Below are positions 48,273 to 61,512 of a stretch of 64,000 nucleotides of DNA, one piece after another. The DNA lies in NCBI GenBank assembly GCA_030762175.1, contig JAUJEO010000019.1, positions 4,284,001-4,348,000 of the forward strand. Reading direction: 5' to 3'. Numbering within the stretch: position 1 is the stretch's first letter; every line of letters begins with the position of its first letter. Source of the stretch: Metallyticus violacea. Taxonomy: Eukaryota; Arthropoda; Insecta; Mantodea; Metallyticidae. The translations under genes and the position numbers were made by a program. The notes beneath the pieces are model-generated. The model was not told the origin of the DNA, did no database searches, and worked only from the letters and a program-made list of their open reading frames with translations.

Positions 48273-49759
48273 TAGTTTGATAGCCTTAGAAAAGCATATA
48301 CTGCGGAAAGAATCTCGAAAAGAAAAAAAAAATTTTTCGAAGTTTGGAAACTTCATTAGAATCACTTTTTTCCGTTCTTATTTGAGATAACTGGTTCTCT
48401 TTCATTTTGATAGTTTGATAGGTGTAGAAAAGCATTTTATGCGGAAGGATTCTCGAAAAGAAAAAAAAATTTTTTTCAAAGTTTGGAAACTTCGTTAGAA
48501 TCACTTTTTTCCGTTCTTATTTGAGATAACTGGTTCTCTTTCATTATACTGGTTTGATAGCCTCAGAAAAGCATATTACGCGCAAAGAATCTCCAAAAGA
48601 AAAAAATTTTTTTTCGAAGTTTGTAAACTTCGTTAGAATCACTTTTTTTCCGTTCTTATTTGATAAACTGGTTCTCTTTCATTATACTAGTTTGATAGCC
48701 TTAGAAAAGCATATAATGCGGAAAGAATCTCGAAAGGAAAAAAATTTTTTTTGATGTTTTGAAATTCCTTATGATTCAATTTTTGTCCATTCTTATTTGA
48801 GATAACTGGTTCTCTTTCATTATACTAGTTTGATAGCCTTAGAAAACCATAAAATGAAGAAAGATTCGCGAAAAGATAATATTTATTTTGATGGTTGGAA
48901 ACTTCATTAAAATCAATTTTTTTCCGTTCTTATTTGACATATATGGTTCTCTTTCATTATACTATTTTGATAGCCTTACAAAAGCATATTATGCGGAAAG
49001 AATCTCGAAAAGAAAAAAATTTTTTTTCGAAGTTTTGAAACTTCATTAGAATCACTTTTTTTTCCGTTCTTATTTGAGATATATGGTTCTCTTTCATTAT
49101 ACTATTTTGATAGCCTTACAAAAGCATATTATGCGGAAAGAATCTCGAAAAGAATTAAAAATTTTTTCGAAGGTTTGAAACTTCATTAGAATCACTTTTT
49201 TTCCGTTCATATTTGAGATAACTGGTTCTCTTGCATTATACTAGTTTGATAGCCTTAGAAAAGCATATAATGCGGAAAGAATCTCGAAAAGAAAAAAAAA
49301 ATTTTTCGATGATTGGAAACTTCATTAGAATCAATTTTTTTCCATTAGTATTTGAGATAACTAGTTCTCTTTCATTATACTAGTTTGATAGCCATAGAAA
49401 ACCATAAAATGAAGAAAGGAAAAGATTTATTTCGATAGCTGGAAACTTCATTAGAATAAATTTTTTTCCATTCTTATTTGAGATAAATGGTTCTCTTAAT
49501 TATACTAGTTTGATAGCCATAGAAAACAATAAAATGAAGAAAGATTCGCGAAAAGAAAAGATTTATTTTGATGGTTGGAAACTTCGTTAGAATCAATTTT
49601 TTTCCATTCTTATTTGAGATATATGTTTGTCTTTCATTATACTAGTTTGATAGCCTTAGAAAAGCATATTATGCGGAAAGAAATTAGAAAAGAAAAAAAA
49701 TTTTTTTCGAAGTTTGGAAACTTCATTAGAATCACTTTTTTCCATTCTTATTTGAGATA
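48273..49759 (+). repeat. Mosaic segment after the 5296-bp repeats
   Basis: It begins like the 39.0-39.5 kb order (gcatatactgcgg, gataggtgtag, class B with tttgataaactgg near 48662). It then switches near 48700 to the F-type order (gatgttttgaaattcc near 48753), then class C and two class E monomers like 1960-2200. Next come gcatataatgcgg with gatgattgg near 49309 and the C-prime/C/gaaattag run of H1 from 49400. Private variants include ttgacatatatgg near 48936 and gaattaaaa near 49151. No gene is seen. Confidence 0.8.
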
Positions 49760-51221
49760 ACTTGTACTCTTTCATTATACTAGTTTGATAGCCATAGAAA
49801 ACCATAAAAAGAAGAAAGATTCGCGAAAAGAAAAGATTTATTTCGATGGTTGGAAACTTCATTAGAATTAATTTTTTTCCATTCTTATTTGAGATAACTT
49901 GTTCTCTTTCATTATACTAGTTTGATAGCCTTAGAAAACCATAAAATGAAGAAAGATTCGCGAAAAGAAAAGATTTATTTCGATGGGTGGAAACTTCATT
50001 AGAATCACTTTTTTCCGTTCTTAATTGAGATAACTGGTTCTCTATAATTTTCCTAGTTTGATAGCTGTAGAAAAGCATATTATGCAAAAAGAATCTCGAA
50101 AAGAAAAAAAATTTTTTTCAAAGTTTGGAAACATCATTAGTAGCACTTATTTTCCGTTCTTATTAAAGATAACTGGTTCTCTTTCATTATACTAGTTTGA
50201 TAGCCGTAGAAAATCATATTATGCGGAAAGAATCTCGAAATGAAAAAAATTTTTTTTCGAAGTTTGGAAACTTCATTAGAATCACTTTTTTCCGTTCTTA
50301 TTTGAGATAACTAGTTCTCTTTCATTATACTATTTTGATAGCCTTAGAAAAGCATATAATGCGGGAAGAATCTAGCAAGGAAAAAATTTTTTGTTGATGT
50401 TTTGAAATTCCTTATGATTAAATTTTTTTCCATTCTTATTTAAGATAACTGGTTCTCTTTCATTATACTAGTTTGATAGCCTTAGAAAACCATAAAATGA
50501 AGAAAGATTCGCGAAAAGAAAAGATTTATTTCGATGGTTGGAAACTTCATTAGAATCACTTTTTTTCCGTTCTTATTTGAGATAACTGGTTCTCTTTCAT
50601 TATACTAGTTTGATAGCGTTAGAAAAGCATATTATACGGTAAGAATCTCGAAAAGAAAAAAAAAATTTTTGAAGTTTGGAAACTTCATTAGAATCACTTT
50701 TTTTCCGTTCTTATTTGAGATAACTGGTTCTCTTTCATTATACTAGTTTGATAGCCTTAGAAAAGCATATAATGCGGAAAGAATCTCGAAAAGAAAAAAA
50801 ATTTTTTTCGATGGTTGGAAAGTTCATTAGAATCAATTTTTTTCCATTCTTATTTGAGATAACTGGTTCTCTTTCATTATACTAGTTTGATAGCCATAGA
50901 AAACCATAAAATGAAGAAAGATTCGCGAAAAGAAAAGATTTACTTTGATGGTTGGAAACTTCAATAGAATCAATTTCTTTCCGTTCTTATTTGATATATG
51001 GTTCTCTTTCATTATACTAATTTGATAGCATTAGAAAAGCATATTATGCGGAAAGAATCTCGAAAAGAAAAAAAAATTTTTTCGAAGTATTGAAACTTCA
51101 TTAGAATTTCTTGTTTTCCATTCTTATTTGAGATAACTGGTTCTCTTTCATTATACTAGTTTATAGCCTTTGAAAAGCATATTATACGGAAAGAATCTCG
51201 AAAAGAAAAAAATTTTTTTTC
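49760..51221 (+). repeat. Higher-order repeat H1, copy 4 (shortened)
   Basis: It follows H1 from ccataaaaagaag near 49805 through ctctataattttcctag near 50039 and gcgggaagaatctagc near 50363. It skips the gcatattatacgg and gcatataatgcgg pair, so gcaaggaaaaaattttttg joins directly to ttgatgttttg near 50394. It also lacks the gcatatattgcgg monomer near 51060 and ends after the tttatagcctttg monomer near 51164. Compared with the 3298-bp copies it is a multi-step deletion derivative. Confidence 0.82.
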
Positions 51222-53218
51222 AAAGTTTGGAAACTTCATTAGAATCACTTTTTTTCCGTTCTTATTTGAGATATGTGGTTCTCTTTCATTATACAATTTT
51301 GATAGCCTTACAAAAGCATATTATGCGGAAAGAATCTCGAAAAGAAAAAAAAAATTTTTCGAAGGTTTGGAAACTTCATTAGAATCACTTTTTTTCGTTC
51401 TTATTTGAGATAACTGGTTCTCTTTCATTTTGCTAGTTTGATAGCTGTACAAAAGCATATTATACGGAAAGAATCTCGAAAAGAATAAAATTTTTTTTCG
51501 AAGTTTGGAAACTTTATTAGAATCACTTTTTTCCGTTCTTATTTGAGATTACTGGTTCTCTTTCATTATACTTGTTTGATAGCCTTAGAAAAGCATATTG
51601 TGCGGAAAGAATCTCGAAAAGAAAAAATAGTTTTTTCGAAGTTTGGCAACTTCATTAGAATCACTTTTTTTCCGTTCTTATTTGAGATAACTGGTTCTCT
51701 TACATTATACTAGTTTGATAGCCTTAGAAAAGCATATTGTGCGGAAAGAATCTCGAAAAGGAAAAAAATTTTTTTCGAAGTTTGGAAACTTCATTAGAAT
51801 CACTTTCTTTCCGTTCTTATTTGAGATAACTGGTTCTCTTGTATTATACTAGTTTGATAGCCTTAGAAAAGCATATTATGCAGTAAGAATCTCGAAAGAA
51901 AAAAAATTCTTTTCGAAGTTTGGAAACTTCATTAGAATCACTTTTTTTCCGTTCTTATTAGAGATAACTGGTTCTCTTTCATTATACTAGTTTGATAGCC
52001 TTAGAAAAGCATATTGTGCCGAAAGAATATCGAAAAGAAAAAAAAAAATTTTCGCAGTTGGAAACTTCATTAGAATCACTTTTTTTCCGTTCTTATTTGA
52101 GATAACTGGTTCTCTTTCATTATACTAGTTTGATAGCCTTAGAAAAGCATATAATGCGGAAAGAATTTCGAAAAAAAAAAATTTTTTTTCGATGGTTGGA
52201 AACTTCATTAGAATCAATTTTTTTACATTCTTATTTGAAATAACTGGTTCTCTTTCATTATACTAGTTTGATAGCCATAGAAAACCATAAAATGGAGAAA
52301 GATTCGCGAAAAGAAAAGATTTATTTTGATGGTTGGAAACTTCATTAGAATCAATTTTTTTCCGTTCTTATTTGAGATATATGGTTATCTTTCATTATAC
52401 TATTTTGATAGCCTTACAAAAGCATATTATGCGGAAAGAGTCTCGAAAAGAAAAAAAAATTTTTCGAAGTTTTGAAACTTCAATAGAATCACTTTTTTTC
52501 CGTTCTTATTTGAGATAACTGGTTCTCTTTCATTATGCTAGTTTGATAGCCTTAGAAAAGCATATTATGCGGTAAGAATCTCGAAAAGAAAAAAAAAAAT
52601 TTTCGAAGTTTGGAAAATTCATTAGAATCACTTTTTGTCCGTTCTTATTTGAGATAACTGGTTCTCTTTCATTATACTAGTTTGATAGCCTTAGAAAAGC
52701 ATATTGTGCGGAAAGAATCTCGAAAAGAAAAAAATTTTTTTTCGAAGTTTGGAAACTTCATTAGAATCACTTTTTTTCCGTTCTTATTTGAGATAACTGG
52801 TTCTCTTTCATTATACTAGTTTGATAGCCATAGAAAACCATAAAATGAAGAAAGGGAAAGATTTATTTCGGTGGTTGGAAACTTCATTAGAATAAATTTT
52901 TTTCCATTCTTATTTGAGATAACTGGTTCTCTTAATTATACTAGTTTGATAGCCATAGAAAACAATAAAATGAAGAAAGATTCGCGAAAAGAAAAGATTT
53001 ATTTTGATGGTTGGAAACTTCATTAGAATCAATTTTTTTCCATTCTTATTTGAGATATATGTTTGTCTTTCATTATACTAGTTTGATAGCCTTAGAAAAG
53101 CATATTATGCGGAAAGAAATTAGAAAAGAAAAAAAATTTTTTTCGAAGTTTGGAAACTTCATTACAATCACTTTTTTCCATTCTTATTTGAGATAACTGG
53201 TTCTCTTTCATTATACTA
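51222..53218 (+). repeat. Module M3, copy 3 (shortened)
   Basis: It begins at tcaaagtttgg near 51220 and runs through the class E monomer (gagatatgtgg near 51268), the D-like monomer and aaatagttttttcg near 51624. It lacks the monomers with ataaccgg, aaaaaaaatgatttt and gaaaaacatatt found in other copies, because cactttttttccgttc near 51661 passes straight to cttacattatac. From 51700 it follows M3 to the C-prime/C/gaaattag run. Private changes: cgcagttgg near 52053 and atggttatctttc near 52381. Confidence 0.83.
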
Positions 53219-55695
53219 GTTTGATAGCCTTAGAAAACCATAAAATGAAGAAAGATTCGCGAAAAGAAAAGATTTATTTCGATGGTTGGAAACTTCATGA
53301 GAATCAATTTTTTTCCATTCTTATTTGAGATAACTGGTTCTCTTTCATTTTGCTAGTTTGATAGCTGTAGAAAAGCATATTATGCGGAAAGAATCTCGAA
53401 AAGAAAAAAAAATTTTTTTCAAAGTTTGGAAACTTCATTAGAATCACTTTTTTTCCGTTCTTATTTGAGATATATGGTTCTCTTTCATTATACAATTTTG
53501 ATAGCCTTACAAAAGCATATTATGCGGAAAGAATCTCGAAAAGAAAAAAAAAATTTTTCGAAGGTTTGGAAACTTCATTAGAATCACTTTTTTTCGTTCT
53601 TATTTGAGATAACTGGTTCTCTTTCATTTTGCTAGTTTGATAGCTGTACAAAAGCATATTATACGGAAAGAATCTCGAAAAGAATAAAATTTTTTTTCGA
53701 AGTTTGGAAACTTCATTAGAATCACTTTTTTCTGTTCTTATTTGAGATAACTGGTTCTCTTTCATTATACTTGTTTGATAGCCTTAGAAAAGCATATTTG
53801 TGCGGAAAGAATCTCGAAAAGAAAAAATATTTTTTTCGAAGTTTGGAAACTTCATTAGAATCACTTTTTTTCCGTTCTTATTTGAGATAACCGGTTCTCT
53901 TTCATTATACTAGTTTGATAGCCTTAGAAAAGCATATAATGCGGAAAGAATCTCGAAAAGAAAAAAAATGATTTTCGATGGTTGGAAACTTCATTAGAAT
54001 CACTTTTTTTCGGTTCTTATTTGAGATAACTGGTTCTCTTTCATTATACTAGTTTGATAGCCTTAGAAAAACATATTATGCGGTAAGAATCTCGAAAAGA
54101 AAAAAAAAATTTTTCGAAGGTTGGAAAGTTCATTAGAATCACTTTTTTTCCGTTCTTATTTGAGATAACTGGTTCTCTTACATTATACTAGTTTGATAGC
54201 CTTAGAAAAGCATATTGTGCGGAAAGAATCTCGAAAAGAAAAAAAAAATTTTTCGAAGTTTGGAAACTTCATTAGAATCACTTTCTTTCCGTTCTTATTT
54301 GAGATAACTGGTTCTCTTGTATTATACTAGTTTGATAGCCTTAGAAAAGCATACTATGCAGTAAGAATCTCGAAAGAAAAAAAATTCTTTTCGAAGTTTG
54401 GAAACTTCATTAGAATCAATTTTTTTCCATTCTTATTTGAGATAACTAGTTCTCTTTCATTATACTAGTTTGATAGCCATAGAAAACCATAAAATGAAGA
54501 AAGATTCGCGAAAAGAAAAGATTTATTTTGATGGTTGGAAACTTCATTAGAATGAATTTTTTTCCGTTCTTATTTGAGATATATGGTTCTCTTTCATTAT
54601 ACTAGTTTGATAGACTTAGAAAAGCATATTATGCGGAAAGAATCTCGAAAAGAAAAAAAAAAATTTTCGAAGTTTTTTAAAACTTCATTAGAATCACTTT
54701 TTTTCCGTTCTTATTTGAGATAACTGGTTCTCTTTCATTATACTAGTATGATAGCCTCAGTAAAGCAAGCATATTATGCGCAAAGAATCTCGAAAAGAAA
54801 AAAAAATTTTTTCGAAGTTTGGAAACTTCGTTAGAATCACTTTTTTTCCGTTCTTATTTGAGATAACTGGTTCTCTTTCATTATACTAATTAGATAGCCT
54901 CAGAAAAGCATATTATGCGCATAGAATCTCGAAAATAAAAAAATTTTTTTAGAACTTTGGAAACTTCGTTAGAATCACTTTTTTTCCGTTCTTATTTGAG
55001 ATAACTGGTTCTCTTTCATTATGCTAGTTTGATAGCCTTAGAAAAGCATATTATGCGGTAAGAAACTCGAAAAGAAAAAAAAATTTTTCGAAGTTTGGAA
55101 AATTCATTAGAATCACTTTTTGTCCGTTCTTATTTGAGATAACTGGTTCTCTGTCATTATACTAGTTTGATAGCCTTAGAAAAGCATATTGTGCGGAAAG
55201 AATCTCGAAAAGAAAAAAAAATTTTTTCGAAGTTTGGAAACTTCATTAGAATCACTTTTTTTCCGTTCTTATTTGAGATAACTGGTTCTCTTTCATTATA
55301 CTAGTTTGATAGCCATAGAAAACCATAAAATGAAGAAAGGAAAAGATTTATTTCGATGGTTGGAAACTTCATTAGAATAAATTTTTTTCCATTCTTATTT
55401 GAGATAACTGGTTCTCTTAATTATACTAGTTTGATAGCCATAGAAAACAATAAAATGAAGAAAGATTCGCGAAAAGAAAAGATTTATTTTGATGGTTGGA
55501 AACTTCATTAGAATCAATTTTTTTCCATTCTTATTTGAGATATATGTTTGTCTTTCATTATACTAGTTTGATAGCCTTAGAAAAGCATATTATGCGGAAA
55601 GAAATTAGAAAAGAAAAAAAATTTTTTTCGAAGTTTGGAAACTTCATTAGAATCACTTTTTTCCATTCTTATTTGAGATAACTGGTTCTCTTTCA
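53219..55695 (+). repeat. ~25-kb super-repeat block, second copy, left part
   Basis: It matches 26.8-28.3 kb at offset 26695-26696 (catatttgtgcgg near 53793; gaagttttttaaaacttc at 54669), then 30.0-30.7 kb at offset 25047. The offset drop of 1649 bp is exactly the tandem duplication that is present only in the first block. It includes class D and E monomers near 53294-53570 that the first block lacks at 26.7 kb. Private changes are few, such as ttctgttc near 53729 and ctgtcatt near 55151. Confidence 0.87.
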
Positions 55696-57857
55696 TTATA
55701 CTAGTTTGATAGCCTTAGAAAACCATAAAATGAAGAAAGATTCGCGAAAAGAAAAGATTTACTTCGATGGTTGGAATCTTCATTAGAATCAATTTTTTTC
55801 CACTCTTATTTGAGATAACTTGTACTCTTTCATTATACTAGTTTGATAGCCATAGAAAACCATAAAAAGAAGAAAGATTCGCGAAAAGAAAAGATTTATT
55901 TCGATGGTTTGAAACTTCATTAGAATCAATTTTTTTCCATTCTTATTTGAGATAACTTGTTCTCTTTCATTATACTAGTTTGATAGCCTTAGAAAACCAT
56001 AAAATGAAGAAAGATTCGCGAAAAGAAAAGATTTATTTCGATGGGTGGAAACTTCATTAGAATCACTTTTTTCCGTTCTTAATTGAGATAACTGGTTCTC
56101 TATAATTTTCCTAGTTTGATAGCTGTAGAAAAGCATATTATGCAAAAAGAATCTCGAAAAGAAAAAAATTTTTTTTCAAAGTTTGGAAACATCATTAGTA
56201 GCACTTATTTTCCGTTCTTATTAAAGATAACTGGTTCTCTTTCATTATACTAGTTTGATAGCCGTAGAAAATCATATTATGCGGAAAGAATCTCGAAATG
56301 AAAAAAAATTTTTTTCGAAGTTTGGAAACTTCATTAGAATCACTTTTTTCCGTTCTTATTTGAGATAACTAGTTCTCTTTCATTATACTAGTTTGATAGC
56401 CTTAGAAAAGCATATAATGCGGGAAGAATCTAGCAAGGAAAAAATTTTTTTTTTTATGTTTTGAAATTCCTTATGATTCAATTTTTTTCCATTCTTATTT
56501 GAGATAAGTGGTTCTCTTTCATTATACTAGTTTGATAGCCTTAGAAAAGCATATTATACGGAAAGAATCTCGAAAAGAAAAAAAAATTTTTTCGAAGTTT
56601 GGAAACTTCATTAGAATCACTTTTTTTCCGTTCTTATTTGAGATAACTGGTTCTCTTTCATTATACTAGTTTGATAGCCTTAGAAAAGCATATAATGCGG
56701 AAAGAATCTCGAAAGAAAGAAATTTTTTGTTGATGTTTTGAAATTCCTTATGATTAAATTTTTTTCCATTCTTATTTAAGATAACTGGTTCTCTTTCATT
56801 ATACTAGTTTGATAGCCTTAGAAAACCATAAAATGAAGAAAGATTCGCGAAAAGAAAAGATTTATTTCGATGGTTGGAAACTTCATTAGAATCACTTTTT
56901 TTCCGTTCTTATTTGAGATAACTGGTTCTCTTTCATTATACTAGTTTGATAGCGTTAGAAAAGCATATTATACGGTAAGAATCTCGAAAAGAAAAAAAAA
57001 TTTTTCGAAGTTTGGAAACTTCATTAGAATCACTTTTTTTCCGTTGTTATTTGAGATAACTGGTTCTCTTTCATTATACTAGTTTGATAGCCTTAGAAAA
57101 GCATATAATGCAGAAAGAATCTCGAAAAGAAAAAAATTTTTTTTCGATGGTTGGAAAGTTCATTAGAATCAATTTTTTTCCATTCTTATTTGAGATAACT
57201 GGTTCTCTTTCATTATACTAGTTTGATAGCCATAGAAAACCATAAAATGAAGAAAGATTCGCGAAAAGAAAAGATTTACTTTGATGGTTGGAAACTTCAA
57301 TAGAATCAATTTCTTTCCGTTCTTATTTGATATATGGTTCTCTTTCATTATACTAATTTGATAGCATTAGAAAAGCATATTATGCGGAAAGAATCTCGAA
57401 AAGAAAAAAAATTTTTTTCGAAGTTTTGAAACTTCATTAGAATCACTTTTTTTCCGTTCTTATTTGAGATAACTGGTTCTCTTTCATTATACTAGTTTGA
57501 TAGCCTTAGAAAAGCATATATTGCGGAAAGAATCTCGAAAAGAAAAAAAAATTTTTTCGAAGTATTGAAACTTCATTAGAATTTCTTGTTTTCCATTCTT
57601 ATTTGAGATAACTGGTTCTCTTTCATTATACTAGTTTATAGCCTTTGAAAAGCATATTATACGGAAAGAATCTCGAAAAGAAAAAAATTTTTTTTCGAAG
57701 TTTGGAAACTTCATTACAATCACTTTTTTTCCGTTCTTATTTGAGATAACTGGTTCTCTTTCATTATACTAATTTGATAGCCTTAGAAAAGCATATTGTG
57801 CGGAAAGAATCTCGAAAAGAAAAAAAATTTTTTCGAAGTTTGGAAACTTCATTAGAA
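55696..57857 (+). repeat. Higher-order repeat H1, copy 5 (shortened)
   Basis: It matches 30.66-32.8 kb at offset 25047 (ccactctt near 55799, ctctataattttcctag near 56098, gcgggaagaatctagc near 56420). Near 57850 a class A monomer is followed by ctttttgtccg, skipping the gtgccgaaagaatatcg monomer and several after it. This shortens the unit by 553 bp, four monomers, relative to the 3298-bp spacing. Private changes include gaaagaaagaaat near 56711 and ccgttgttat near 57051. Confidence 0.85.
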
Positions 57858-60800
57858 TCACTTTTTGTCCGTTCTTATTTGAGATAACTGGTTCTCTTTC
57901 ATTATACTAGTTTGATAGCCTTAGAAAAGCATATTGTGCGGAAAGAATCTCGAAAAGAAAAAAAATTTTTTTCGAAGTTTGGAAACTTCATTAGAATCAC
58001 TTTTTTTCCGTTCTTATTTGAGATAACTGGTTCTCTTTCATTATACTAGTTTGATAGCCATAGAAAACCATAAAATGAAGAAAGGAAAAGATTTATTTCG
58101 ATGGTTGGAAACTTCATTAGAATAAATTTTTTTCCATTCTTATTTGAGATAACTGGTTCTCTTAATTATACTAGTTTGATAGCCATAGAAAACAATAAAA
58201 TGAAGAAAGATTCGCGAAAAGAAAAGATTTATTTTGATGGTTGGAAACTTCATTAGAATCAATTTTTTTCCATTCTTATTTGAGATATATGTTTGTCTTT
58301 CATTATACTAGTTTGATAGCCTTAGAAAAGCATATTATGCGGAAAGAAATTAGAAAAGAAAAAAAATTTTTTTCGAAGTTTGGAAACTTCATTAGAATCA
58401 CTTTTTTCCATTCTTATTTGAGATAACTGGTTCTCTTTCATTATACTAGTTTGATAGCCTTAGAAAACCATAAAATGAAGAAAGATTCGCGAAAAGAAAA
58501 GATTTATTTCGATGGTTGGAAACTTCATGAGAATCAATTTTTTTCCGTTCTTATTTGAGATAACTGGTTCTCTTTCATTTTGCTAGTTTGATAGCTGTAG
58601 AAAAGCATATTATGCGGAAAGAATCTCGAAAAGAAAAAAAAAATTTTTTCAAAGTTTGGAAACTTCATTAGAATCACTTTTTTTCCGTTCTTATTTGAGA
58701 TATATGGTTCTCTTTCATTATACAATTTTGATAGCCTTACAAAAGCATATTATGCGGAAAGAATCAAGAAAAGAAAAAAAAAATTTTTCGAAGGTTTGGA
58801 AACTTCATTAGAATCACTTTTTTTCGTTCTTATTTGAGATAACTGGTTCTCTTTCATTTTGCTAGTTTGATAGCTGTACAAAAGCATATTATACGGAAAG
58901 AATCTCGAAAAGAATAAAATTTTTTTTCGAAGTTTGGAAACTTTATTAGAATCACTTTTTTCCGTTCTTATTTGAGATAACTGGTTCTCTTTCATTATAC
59001 TTGTTTGATAGCCTTAGAAAAGCATATTGTGCGGAAAGAATCTCGAAAAGAAAAAATAGTTTTTTCGAAGTTTGGCAACTTCATTAGAATCACTTTTTTT
59101 CCGTTCTTATTTGAGATAACCGGTTCTCTTTCATTATACTAGTTTGATAGCCTTAGAAAAGCATATAATGCGGAAAGAATCTCGAAAAGAAAAAAAATGA
59201 TTTTCGATGGTTGGAAACTTCATTAGAATCACTTTTTTTCGGTTCTTATTTGAGATAACTGGTTCTCTTTCATTATACTAGTTTGATAGCCTTAGAAAAA
59301 CATATTATGCGGTAAGAATCTCGAAAAGAAAAAAAAAATTTTTCGAAGGTTGGAAAGTTCATTAGAATCACTTTTTTTCCGTTCTTATTTGAGATAACTG
59401 GTTCTCTTACATTATACTAGTTTGATAGCCTTAGAAAAGCATATTGTGCGGAAAGAATCTCGAAAAGGAAAAAAATTTTTTTCGAAGTTTGGAAACTTCA
59501 TTAGAATCACTTTCTTTCCCTTCTTATTTGAGATAACTGGTTCTCTTGTATTATACTAGTTTGATAGCCTTAGAAAAGCATATTATGCAGTAAGAATCTC
59601 GAAAGAAAAAAAATTCTTTTCGAAGTTTGGAAACTTCATTAGAATCACTTTTTTTCCGTTCTTATTAGAGATAACTGGTTCTCTTTCATTATACTAGTTT
59701 GATAGCCTTAGAAAAGCATATTGTGCCGAAAGAATATCGAAAAGAAAAAAAAAATTTTTCGAAGTTGGAAACTTCATTAGAATCACTTTTTTTCCGTTCT
59801 TATTTGAGATAACTGGTTCTCTTTCATTATACTAGTTTGATATCCTTAGAAAAGCATATAATGCGGAAAGAATTTCGAAAAGAAAAAAATTTTTTTTCGA
59901 TGGTTGGAAACTTCATTAGAATCAATTTTTTTACATTCTTATTTGAAATAACTGGTTCTCTTTCATTATACTAGTTTGATAGCCATAGAAAACCATAAAA
60001 TGGAGAAAGATTCGCGAAAAGAAAAGATTTATTTTGATGGTTGGAAACTTCATTAGAATCAATTTTTTCCGTTCTTATTTGAGATATATGGTGTTCTTTC
60101 ATTATACTATTTTGATAGCCTTACAAAAGCATATTATGCGGAAAGAGTCTCGAAAAGAAAAAAAAATTTTTCGAAGTTTTGAAACTTCAATAGAATCACT
60201 TTTTTTCCGTTCTTATTTGAGATAACTGGTTCTCTTTCATTATGCTAGTTTGATAGCCTTAGAAAAGCATATTATGCGGTAAGAATCTCGAAAAGAAAAA
60301 AAAAATTTTTCGAAGTTTGGAAAATTCATTAGAATCACTTTTTGTCCGTTCTTATTTGAGATAACTGGTTCTCTTTCATTATACTAGTTTGATAGCCTTA
60401 GAAAAGCATATTGTGCGGAAAGAATCTCGAAAAGAAAAAAAATTTTTTTCGAAGTTTGGAAACTTCATTAGAATCACTTTTTTTCCGTTCTTATTTGAGA
60501 TAACTGGTTCTCTTTCATTATACTAGTTTGATAGCCATAGAAAACCATAAAATGAAGAAAGGAAAAGATTTATTTCGGTGGTTGGAAACTTCATTAGAAT
60601 AAATTTTTTTCCATTCTTATTTGAGATAACTGGTTCTCTTAATTATACTAGTTTGATAGCCATAGACAACAATAAAATGAAGAAAGATTCGCGAAAAGAA
60701 AAGATTTATTTTGATGGTTGGAAACTTCATTAGAATCAATTTTTTTCCATTCTTATTTGAGATATATGTTTGTCTTTCATTATACTAGTTTGATAGCCTT

Positions 60801-61512
60801 AGAAAAGCATATTATGCGGAAAGAAATTAGAAAAGAAAAAAAATTTTTTTCGAAGTTTGGAAACTTCATTAGAATCACTTTTTTCCATTCTTATTTGAGA
60901 TAACTGGTTCTCTTTCATTATACTAGTTTGATAGCCTTAGAAAACCATAAAATGAAGAAAGATTCGCGAAAAGAAAAAATTTTTTTCGAAGTTTGGAAAC
61001 TTCATTAGAATCACTTTTTTTCCGTTCTTATTTGAGATAACTGGTTCTCTTTCATTATACTAGTTTGATAGCCATAGAAAACCATAAAATGAAGAAAGGA
61101 AAAGATTTATTTCGATGGTTGGAAACTTCATTAGAATAAATTTTTTTCCATTCTTATTTGAGATAACTGGTTCTCTTAATTATACTAGTTTGATAGCCAT
61201 AGAAAACAATAAAATGAAGAAAGATTCGCGAAAAGAAAAGATTTATTTTGATGGTTGGAAACTTCATTAGAATCAATTTTTTTCCATTCTTATTTGAGAT
61301 ATATGTTTGTCTTTCATTATACTAATTTGATAGCCTTAGAAAAGCATATTATGCGGAAAGAAATTAGAAAAGAAAAAAAATTTTTTTCGAAGTTTGGAAA
61401 CTTCATTAGAATCACTTTTTTCCATTCTTATTTGAGATAACTGGTTCTCTTTCATTATACTAGTTTGATAGCCTTAGAAAACCATAAAATGAAGAAAGAT
61501 TCGCGAAAAGAA
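57858..61512 (+). repeat. Module M3, copy 4, with a 537-bp duplication at its end
   Basis: It matches 33.4-36.4 kb at offset 24494 (paired markers 33747/58241, 34255/58750, 36224/60718). A chimeric monomer near 60960-60990 reads gattcgcgaaaagaaaaaattttttt then cgaagtttgg, a class C left half joined to a class A right half. After it the last four monomers (C-prime, C, gaaattag and flank) are repeated at a spacing of 537 bp (60718 and 61255). The second copy has actaatttgatag near 61322 and the first has catagacaac near 60662. Confidence 0.87.
60960..60990 (+). repeat. Chimeric C/A monomer at a duplication junction
   Basis: The left half has the class C signature (accataaaatgaag, gattcgcgaaaag). 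It passes within a run of A into the class A/T tract and the cgaagtttgg dyad. Class C normally continues gaaaagattta. The crossover lies in the shared gaaaagaaaa text. It marks the boundary of the 537-bp duplication. Similar C/A fusions near 38415, 43711 and 63445 read gattcgcgaaaaaaaaatattt and are older, because all copies share them. Confidence 0.85.
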
